Part shown: positions 32,917-39,910 of the stretch, one piece after another
Numbering within the stretch: the first letter of the stretch is position 1
Layout: each line of letters opens with the position of its first letter
DNA from: Setomelanomma holmii
Lineage: Eukaryota > Ascomycota > Dothideomycetes > Pleosporales > Phaeosphaeriaceae
Direction: 5' to 3'
Assembly (NCBI GenBank): GCA_010015745.1
Contig: ML978339.1
Coordinates: 1 to 39,910, forward strand
Length of the DNA: 39,910 nucleotides
Program-made: the position numbers and the translations under genes
The notes under the pieces: model-generated
What the model saw: the letters and a program-made list of their open reading frames with translations, nothing else
The model's database searches: none
What the model was told of the DNA's origin: nothing

Positions 32917-33899
32917 TCACTTCGCCATCCTGAAAACATGCTCTCTAACCACCCCCGCGCCGTTCACCCGTCTCTTGATAAGTTTTGGCTGCGCAGATGT
33001 TACCACCTTACCTGCCAAGGTGATATTGATTTCGGAGCCACCGGCAGCGTCGCTTGGTGCAGGCGAATTCGGTGCAGATCAATTGGGTGGTTCAGTTGGC
33101 ATCCATGGATGGCTAGGCACGTCTTTGACCCAGAAGATCATTTTCGGCAGGTCATTATCTTCTTTGACTCTGAACACAGTGACGATATGGATCATCTTGT
33201 CGCATCCAAGCTGATTGTGCTGCGCGAGGAAATAACCTGCTGCTATCCCATTTAGCAACCCTAGTTCAAGATACCAGTTGTTGTGGAACAAGAGTTCCTC
33301 TATAATGCCATGGCGGTGCTACTTTTATGAATGAGCGGTGCGGACTGACTGACCTAAGAGTGCTTGTCCCTCGATCGTTTCGATCGGAAAACTAACGCCC
33401 GGCCACACGAGGATTGGACTTGGAGGTGGGCTGACGGTTTCGAGAATAACTCAAATGGGCGCGATTGTTGATGGCATTCGTCTCCGGTTGACGGTTTCCA
33501 AGGTCCAGAAAGCCTTGACGTTCTTGATACTTTCGACGTTGTTCTCACGATTCCAGAAACCCATGCAATGTCCGACTGCAACCGTAATGCCGGTAAGTCG
33601 GCCGGAGAGGGCTCAGTCTTCCAGAGCTCCCTGGCGGCATAGGTTGCACTCTTTGTTGAGATGAAGAAGATGTGTCCAGAAGCGGCGTTGATGCCGATGG
33701 GGGAGTATGCGTTTGTAGCCTGTGTTAACTGAGTCAGCAAGGTGAAGACATCCAGGCTTGGCTATGAACATACCTTGTATACCTTCATGTCCACGGTATA
33801 AGTCTGGTCCTTCACAAAAGTTTTATCCATCCCAAACCACCTCTTCATCCCAAACCAGCCATTTCTTGCGTCCGCCGTCCAAGGCGGCTGATATGATCC
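32917..33899 (-). pseudogene. Paralogue C: decayed copy of the same secreted family
   Basis: Introns equivalent to those of A and B can be placed at 33773-33720 (54 nt) and 33353-33261 (93 nt), leaving exon segments 33899-33774, 33719-33354 and 33260-32917. Core segments survive: AYSPIGINAASG, KSATYAARELW, LPALRLQSDIAW, VWPG, GIAAGYFLAQH, IHIVTVFR and VVREHVF. Damage: a missing base in the G-run after DIAW shifts the frame; a TGA follows in the restored frame before VILETV; a further in-frame TGA comes after PTEPPN, although the same frame continues to VVREHVF and a final TGA at 32919-32917. No signal peptide can be joined upstream; a TAG at 33902-33900 closes the frame. This copy is almost certainly non-functional. 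Confidence 0.75.
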
Positions 33900-34172
33900 C
33901 TACCCCCCGCCCGCTCCGCCCGCCATCCCCTGCGACTGTCAGCAAACGTGCATTTGCCAATGCAGGGTGCAAGGGTGTCCATGTATTGCTCGAAATATGT
34001 TTCTATGCTGTCATTTCGATTACGGTGGCGGAAGGAAGAAGAACGAGGCTGCAGAAGTTTGCTTGTTGATGGCATAACGGTCGCGACATCCCGATCTTGT
34101 GGTCTCCCCAATGCAGCCAGGTTGCCTCACGCAATCAAGATCTGGCATGCATGAGGACCACCCAAACTACTC

Positions 34173-35200
34173 TCAAATAGCCCACTTCTTCCTCAACGCA
34201 TCAACCGGCCCCCCCCTCCCCCCCGGTAATAGGCAACACACTTCCGTGTCTCAAGATCTTCGGCCACCCACTCCCGTCGCTCGCCGTCCACCTTCTTCCC
34301 CTCATATCCGTACTCTCGTACGGTCTATACCCATCACCTCCATAGAAGTCCAGCAGCAAATGCGTCTTGTCTGCGACCTATTTATCCCAATAAACCGCTG
34401 GGCCCTCCACGCCTCTCGCGTTCACCGCGCTCGAACCACCCAGTCGAACCCATGTCTCGAACAGCCCGCTCGTGCTGATTTCCGTGAACACAATCTTGGC
34501 GGACTCGTCTTTCATGAAGCGCGCGTAAGTATTGTTGCCAAGTGGGAGGAATTCGAGATCGATGATGGAGGTTGGGCGGCGATTGATGTAATCTTGTGGC
34601 GCCGAGAAGGACTGGAAGTTTTTCGTGTAGGCACACCGGATCCGTATGGACGACGGGGAGCCCGTGTGATTTGGATCAGATGTTGGGTGGTATTTGGACG
34701 CCCAGTGGACAAGATATCCGCTCCTGTCTTCGTCGCCCATACCATACCATACCGGCCGTGGCGTTTTCGACGGTGACGAGGCGCTCGTTAGTCCATGTGA
34801 TCAGATCTGTGCTTTCCCAGACGAATATGCGGCGCGAGCCTTTGCGTTGGACGGCGTCCCGCGTTGTCTTTGCGATGTTGAGATCGGTACCAATAATGTA
34901 CCACTTCTTGCCTGCTTCGTCGCCGCTACCCGGGATGGTGGACGGGTCGCGCACACCGACAGTGCCTTTGGTAGGGTCGAATACGGGCGAGCCCTTATTG
35001 AGGGCGACCATTGAGTTCGCATTGTTGCCATTAGAGAGGTAGAAGCATACGGACGGCTTGTCACCAAGGAAGAAGACGCCAAGGTAGCCTGTCAGGGATG
35101 GGTCGGCGCGAGGTGCGAGGCCGAAGTCGGTGAAGTCGAGTAATTGCGTGGGAAGGGCAAGCCTGCTGGGTAGGCGCGCAGCGAGTGTGATGATTCGCAT
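34173..35200 (-). pseudogene. Decayed glycoside hydrolase family 43 (beta-propeller) gene
   Basis: GH43 enzymes are five-bladed propellers acting on arabinan or xylan side chains. The three catalytic signatures are all recognisable in pieces: the base in GVRDPSTIPG, the pKa-tuning Asp in TSIIDLEFLPLGNN, and the acid in GVEGPAVYW. Start ATG 35200 (MRIITLAARL) would begin a secretion signal. Breaks: near 34745 a GGTAT tandem triplication shifts the frame, and the following stretch is short of residues before GYLVHWASKY; a TAG at 34380-34378 interrupts between AVYWDK and VADKTHLLLDFYGGDGYRPY; a G-run near 34205-34221 separates GSVLPIT from DALRKKW, the usual C terminus, ending at 34173. With at least three lesions, this is a pseudogene even if one run is a sequencing error. 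Confidence 0.8.
34206..34221 (+). repeat. Homopolymer pair C8-T-C7 (G7-A-G8 on the coding strand)
   Basis: Sixteen bases of C interrupted by one T, inside the C-terminal region of the GH43 remnant. The coding frame changes across it. Such runs are prone to slippage in replication and to base-count errors in sequencing. Confidence 0.7.
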
Positions 35201-35683
35201 GGTGGAAAATAGTTCGTTGCAATAGAAACACGAGGGCAAGTCGCGTGAGCTTCTCCCTTTATTCAGCCAGATTTATACACTTCATTGCTCTTTCACAACC
35301 TTCTAAATTCGATTGCACACTGTGCGGAAGACATCTCACCCTGGGTGTGCATACTCGACGGGACTCCCATCTGTCTGGACCTCATCCGCTGGCCAAGAGT
35401 GATACTTGTGGAGCAGAACAACTTTCAGGACTCGCGCAACGCGAAAAGTGGCCAAGATTGTGGGGATAGATTGATGTTGCATACGAGCATTTCTCCGCTG
35501 TACAGAGGTTGTCGGTCAACGCGACCAACTGCCGGAATTCGGGTGAATGAGACACAACCAGTCTTAACGTGCGACATCCGTTTCCGCAACCGAGACCGTC
35601 CAGACTAACAACGGATCCGTAGAGGTGGAAATGATATGGTGGTCAGCACTTGCCCATATGCAGAGACCTAGTCTATCCCAGCC
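35201..35683. other. Intergenic, nothing recognised
   Basis: Former promoter of the GH43 remnant and 3' region of YJU2. No accepted ORF. Confidence 0.4.
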
Positions 35684-36547
35684 TCAGTCGTCATCGCTGT
35701 CGTACCCAGCCACCAGCATGGTTGACAGCTTCGATGCCTGTGGTGGCTTTTTGACAGCGGGCACGACTGCGGCCGCGGCAGCCTTCTTCTTGATCCCAAG
35801 GGCTGCACTGAAGTCCTTCTTCTCTTTCGGCTTCTTGGCGAAGCTAGTGACTGCTGGAAGCTCGATTGGGACGTCCATCATATCTTCCTCCATGTCCTCC
35901 TCGCCGAGATCCGGCATACTCCGGTTCGCAAATGCTTGCCTGGCTGCCTCGGCGTCCTCCTCTTCCTGCCGCCTCCTTCGATCGTCTGCGGGATCTGGTT
36001 CTACGCGCGTCTCTACGCCGTCACGGTCTGCCTTTTCTATGCGCGCGTTCCTCGACCGGATCTCGTCGAGGGCGTCTGCGATGGCCATCTCGGTTTTGGC
36101 ATCCAGAACCTTGGTCTCCAGCTCCTTCATGGCATCTCGCTCTGCCTCTTCCTTCTCCAGCCTGTCCAATCGCTCCTCCTCGGTCTCTTCTGCCAGCTTT
36201 GCCTCGCGCCACGGCTCAAAGTTGCGCTTTGCGCCGCGCTCGCATTCGTAGTCCATGTTCTTTGGGTCCGTCTTGAATGTGATCTCGCCAGAACACCGCG
36301 TGCAGCGGATGTAGAAGCGGAATATGGCGATGTTGTAGTACTTCTCCTCGGTCGTCTCTTTGCGCGCGTTGAACTTGCGACCCTTGTAGATGAACTCGCC
36401 GCAATGTGTGCACTTCATCGAGAACGGCGCCATGAGACGGACAGTCTGCAGCTTGGGGCCGGCATTTTTGGGTCCGCGCTGGCGTGTGATCTTGGACGGG
36501 TCGAAGTCTGGCGGATAGTACTTTGTGAGCACTTTACGTTCGGACAT
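35684..36547 (-). CDS. YJU2: Pre-mRNA splicing factor YJU2 (CCDC94/CWC16 family)
   Basis: Single exon from ATG 36547, 287 aa. Yju2 joins the spliceosome with the Prp19 (NTC) complex and promotes the first transesterification step in the nucleus. The signature start MSERKVLTKYYPPDFDPSKI is present, followed by RLMAPFSMKCTHCGEFIYKG. Zinc-binding Cys pairs are C46/C49 and C82/C85 (RCTRCSGEITFKTDPKN). After this come MDYECERGAKRNFEPW, a long charged coiled-coil region (about 115-210), an acidic patch and a Lys/Ala-rich tail ending in the conserved YDSDDD. All zinc ligands are intact and the length is normal. Absence of introns is common for this gene in fungi. Divergent from CDC16. Confidence 0.95.
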   Translation of the reverse strand: MSERKVLTKYYPPDFDPSKITRQRGPKNAGPKLQTVRLMAPFSMKCTHCGEFIYKGRKFNARKETTEEKYYNIAIFRFYIRCTRCSGEITFKTDPKNMDYECERGAKRNFEPWREAKLAEETEEERLDRLEKEEAERDAMKELETKVLDAKTEMAIADALDEIRSRNARIEKADRDGVETRVEPDPADDRRRRQEEEDAEAARQAFANRSMPDLGEEDMEEDMMDVPIELPAVTSFAKKPKEKKDFSAALGIKKKAAAAAVVPAVKKPPQASKLSTMLVAGYDSDDD

Positions 36548-36870
36548 GGCTGGCGACTACTAGAAGTTTATTGTGGCGTGATGGTGGCGTGAGGGTTTTC
36601 AGTCGGTGGAAGCCGTTTCGGATGCTAGAGTTGCATATATCGCGTGTGTACGAGAGAGTCAGAGTGAAGGCGGAAGTTTGGAGGTGACGCGCAAATCTGG
36701 CTGACTAAGCCGGCTGCCCTGCGTCACCCCGCATAACTTCAACTCACATGCTCTCGCGTTGTTAGGGCGGTCGCGACTCGTCAACACCACAGCAGCCACA
36801 CTCGGCGCTTTGACGTTGCATTCTTACAGGACATTCTATAACACACATTCCAGTGCATGACAGCCCTACC
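36548..36870. promoter_or_regulatory. Shared divergent promoter of YJU2 and CDC16
   Basis: Only 323 bp separate the two start codons, so both core promoters and 5' UTRs must lie here. I see no clear TATA box; the sequence is moderately GC-rich. Bidirectional control is inferred from spacing alone. Confidence 0.55.
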
Positions 36871-38826
36871 ATGGAGAAATATCTCCGCGAATGGCGGCAG
36901 GAAGCCCTGAATCGGCATCAGTACGACACGGCCATATTTGTTGCGGACAAGCTATATGCTCTGACCAGTATGCCACTCAAAGTCAACATCGACAAGCACT
37001 GATGGAATTGTGTAGACGACGACAACGACGCATTCTGGCTCGCACAGGCGCACTTCAGCACTGGCAACTACAACCGCACGCAATCACTGCTCGCACGCGG
37101 CAACCTCGCCGAGCGCACCCCGCAATGTCGATATCTCGCGGCGCATTGCTCCATCAAGCTGGGCAAGATCGACGAGGCACTGCAGACACTCGGCGACAAG
37201 AACCCGACCCATCTCATCTCTGCGCCAGGCAGTGCACGGCAGAAGCTGCGCCATGTCGACGTCAACACGCGAGCAGGCGCACGGCACAACAAGACTGCCT
37301 CGCGCAACGAGCGACTGCCCACTAGCGAGGAGCGCGATCGCGAGGACGTCAACAACATCAAGTCGGAGGCGGACATGTGCTACCTGCGCGGAGTGTGCTA
37401 TGCGAAGCAGAATTCGTTCGACCGCGCGAAAGAGTGCTACAAGACGGCGGTGCAGATTGACGTGCAGTGCTTTGAAGCCTTCGATGCGCTCATGACAAAC
37501 TCGCTCATGTCGCCTGAGGAGGAATGGAGGTTTATCCAGTCACTCAACTTCGACACCATCAACGTCTCCAACAACCCATCACTATCACAAGAAGCAGCGC
37601 AGTTCACCAAGACGCTCTACACTACGCGACTATCCAAGTACACCAAGCCAGAAGAATTTGCGAACGCGACAGAGACTTTGAGCACACACTACAACCTCGC
37701 CAACAACCCCGACATCCTCCTCGCGAAGGCTGACCTCATGTTCACCCACTGCCGCTTCCGCGAAGCCCTCACCCTCACATCCTCCGTACTCGAGAACGAC
37801 AAGTACAACTTCAGCGTCATGCCTGTACATCTTGCCTCCCTCCACGAACTTGGTCAGAAGAACACTCTATTCCTCCTCGCCCACGACCTCGCCGACTCCA
37901 ATCCCAGCGAAGCATGCACCTGGCTTGCAGTGGGCGTCTATTATCTCACCATCCAGCGGATAGCCGAAGCGAGGAGATACTTCTCAAAAGCCTCCATGAT
38001 GGACCCCCACTTTGGACCGGCATGGATTGGCTTTGCACACACCTTTGCCGCTGAGGGCGAACACGACCAAGCCATCTCAGCGTACTCAACCGCTGCACGA
38101 CTATTCCAGGGCACACATCTGCCGCAGCTATTCCTCGGCATGCAGAATCTCCAACTCAACAACCTCTCCCTTGCGCGCGAGTATCTCAAGACAGCCTACG
38201 ATCTTTGCGAAACAGATCCCCTCCTGCTCAACGAGATGGGCGTCGTCTACTACAACGAAGGACAACTGCTCGAAGCCGTCCAATTCTTCCGTCGCGCCAT
38301 CCATCTTGCCGAACAAAACGAGGCAGAAGCAGACGCCTTCCTCCCCACACGCATCAACCTTGCACATGCGCTAAGGAAGAACAAGGACTACAACGAAGCG
38401 CTCGCCACCTTCGAAGAAGTTCTCCGCCACGGCGTCAAAGATCCAGCTGTTTTCGCTGCCAAGGGTCTATTGCTCATGGACATGGATCGGCATTGGGACG
38501 CCGTGCTCGTTCTCCACGAAGCGCTGAACGTATCGCCCCAGGACCCCATGGCTACAGACTTACTCAACCGCGCGCTCGAAGCAAGCAGCGAAGACACGAA
38601 CCTGATACCTGAAGCGGGACAATCTGCAGACTGTCTCGACGACGACGACGCGAACAATGAGGAGATGGAGGCGCTAGATCGGCACATGCACGGCAAGCTA
38701 CGCGAAATTGAACAAAATCGTGTCGCAGGCAGAAGGGGAAGGAGGAGACGACATGCGCAAGGCCTGGCGGCTGAGGATCTGAGTCAGTTTGGCGAGAGCA
38801 TGGTCGTGGATTCGGATGAGGGATAG
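36871..38826 (+). CDS. CDC16: Anaphase-promoting complex subunit CDC16/Cut9 (APC6), TPR protein
   Basis: Exon 1 36871-36967, intron 36968-37015 (48 nt, GTATGC...TGTAG), exon 2 37016-38826; 635 aa. Cdc16 is a TPR scaffold of the APC/C, the ubiquitin ligase that triggers anaphase and mitotic exit. The N terminus LREWRQEALNRHQYDTAIFV and ALTNDDNDAFWLAQAHFSTG (spanning the splice) are typical. Tandem TPR motifs fill about residues 35-545, for example MCYLRGVCYAKQNSFDRAKE, AWIGFAHTFAAEGEHDQAIS, NEMGVVYYNEGQLLEAVQFF and INLAHALRKNKDYNEALATF. A basic patch (AGRRGRRRRH) near the C terminus may be a nuclear signal. Length is similar to other fungal Cut9 proteins. The initiator Met is well supported because conserved TPR-like sequence starts immediately. 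Confidence 0.95.
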
Positions 38827-39048
38827 TATCCTCGTGAGGGAGGATGGGGATGGGAGGGCGGATGAGGGTGGGGAGAGACTCGAAGGGGAAACGGGGCAAC
38901 AGGGGCGCATCCTACGGCGTTCGTGGATTCGATGCATTTGGATATTCAACAAGCATAGCGTGGATCAGGGGCATGCATTAGGACGGCGCATCGATATCCA
39001 GCATGGCGTTATCGAGCGTTGACATTCTACATTTCTAGGCATGTAATA

Positions 39049-39910
39049 TCATCTGATCAAAAGCAAAGGCTTTACCTCCAGCATGCGCAAGTGTACACGC
39101 TCAACACTCTCTTCTACAACCGCGGCGTCATCAACTCTCCTCCTTCTCCAATATGCATCCGATCCCCCTCTTACCGTCCTCACCCATCTCCTCCTCGCAT
39201 TTCCCTCCCCACTCCCCTGGTCTCCAGTAACCCTGTTCCTCCACCCCGTCGTCCTAGCATACGCATCATCAATAGCCTCCCTCTTCGTACGCTGTCTCAT
39301 CATCCCTTCGCCAACAGAGTACCCATAATTCCCTGTCGGCGCTTTGTACCCTGGATGATGCCAGGGTGCGGGGAAGTCGGAGAGGGGCATATGCGACATC
39401 TCACCGCTGGGTAACAAGTACGTGTGGAGGACGGTGCGGCTGAGTAGTGGTGAGGTGTGAATTCCATTCCCACTGGAAGCGTGGGGTGGTGGTGTCATGA
39501 TCGCGCGCAGAGGAGGGACCTGGGGAGCCTTGACACGTTTCTCGCTTTTCCGAATGCTCCGCTGGCCTGCCTTCGTCGTCGTTGCCAGCACCGCCGCGGA
39601 GATGAGGCTGGTTATAAGGGTTGGAGTCAAGGCGATGACGTTCCTGTGTGCAGCCGGTGGTTTGACAATCGTACACGCCGTGCGAGAGACACTTGAAGTA
39701 CCTATCATCATCGTCCGCTTCTCCGGCACCACCGCGTATTCCCGGCTGCTGAATCGTATTTGATTGAGCGAGGTTTTGCTGCTCGTGTGCCGAGTCGGTT
39801 AGGAGCTCGGCAGATGTGTTGTGGTGGTAATCAGCCTGGCCTTGAAGGCGAAGAAAAGGTCCAGGATTCGCGGAAGATTCCTCCTCCTCCTCCTCCTCCT
39901 CCTCCTCCTC
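39049..39910 (-). CDS. Edge-truncated hypothetical gene, structure unresolved
   Basis: A minus-strand frame is open from the right edge, through a poly-Glu run (GAG repeats), then QGQADYHHNTSAELLTDSAH and DDDDRYFKCLSHGVYDC, to a stop at 39401. A second minus-strand frame looks coding from about 39460 to a stop at 39049: SRTVLHTYLLPSGEMSHMPL followed by SDFPAPWHHPGY and RTTGWRNRV. One intron could join the two, but I could not find a single convincing donor/acceptor pair. The 5' part lies outside the window. The visible part suggests a soluble, partly disordered, acidic-to-basic protein. I do not recognise a family. Confidence 0.4.
39880..39910 (+). repeat. TCC trinucleotide microsatellite running off the right edge
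   Basis: About ten uninterrupted TCC units (GAG on the minus strand) reach the last base of the window, so the full length is unknown. In the minus-strand open frame it would encode poly-glutamate. Confidence 0.9.

Noticed and set aside
34099..35042. Plus-strand frames opposite the GH43 remnant
   Set aside because: The minus strand carries recognisable GH43 motifs; the plus-strand frames have no domain and only mirror it.
35625..36592. Long plus-strand frames opposite YJU2
   Set aside because: They are antisense shadows of a clearly conserved gene, with Ser/Leu/Cys-rich composition.
1..39910. tRNA, rRNA, CRISPR or complete transposon
   Set aside because: No cloverleaf with a proper TPsiC arm, no regular spacer array, no transposase motifs and no long terminal or inverted repeats were found by eye.

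Overview
The window looks like nuclear DNA of a filamentous ascomycete (Pezizomycotina, most likely a Dothideomycete; this placement is inference). Genes lie on both strands with no operons. Coding regions are interrupted by short introns of about 45-130 nt with GTAAGT/GTATGT/GTGAGT-type donors and CAG/TAG/AAG acceptors. The recognisable proteins are typical fungal ones: an ENA-type cation ATPase, a heme-thiolate peroxidase, an NmrA-like protein, a Crb2/Rad9-type checkpoint protein and a p24 cargo receptor.

Layout. 1-4.2 kb: gene-poor, with small hypothetical genes (73, 126 and 86 aa) and two possible decayed ORFs. 4.4-7.8 kb: ENA-type P-type ATPase (minus, 3 exons). 7.8-12 kb: mostly intergenic, with a 99-aa two-exon gene and a weak single-TM ORF. 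12-13.4 kb: five-exon WD40 protein resembling WDR89 (minus). 14.1-14.7 kb: succinate dehydrogenase cytochrome b subunit (plus). 15.4-20.2 kb: 1562-aa DNA-damage checkpoint mediator with Tudor and tandem BRCT regions (plus). 21.2-24.4 kb: secreted chloroperoxidase-type enzyme and NmrA-like oxidoreductase-fold protein (plus). 24.5-28 kb: two hypothetical proteins, a small membrane ORF and a 13-bp tandem repeat (minus). 28.7-29.6 kb: p24-family ER-Golgi cargo receptor (minus, with an 11-nt last exon).

29.8-35.2 kb is the most unusual part. Three divergent paralogues of a secreted protein family I do not recognise sit in tandem on the minus strand, followed by a decayed GH43 glycosidase. The paralogues share two intron positions and a C-terminal V-V/M-R-E-H-V/I-F motif. 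One has a single in-frame TAG, one appears frameshifted before the C-terminal motif and carries its own extra in-frame intron, and one has a frameshift plus two stops.

35.7-38.8 kb: divergent housekeeping pair YJU2 (spliceosome, minus) and CDC16/Cut9 (anaphase-promoting complex, plus) sharing a 323-bp promoter. 39.0-39.9 kb: a minus-strand gene that seems to run off the right edge through a GAG/TCC triplet repeat.

Exon boundaries were worked out by hand from splice consensus, reading phase and family similarity. Coordinates given as one span include the introns listed in each entry.
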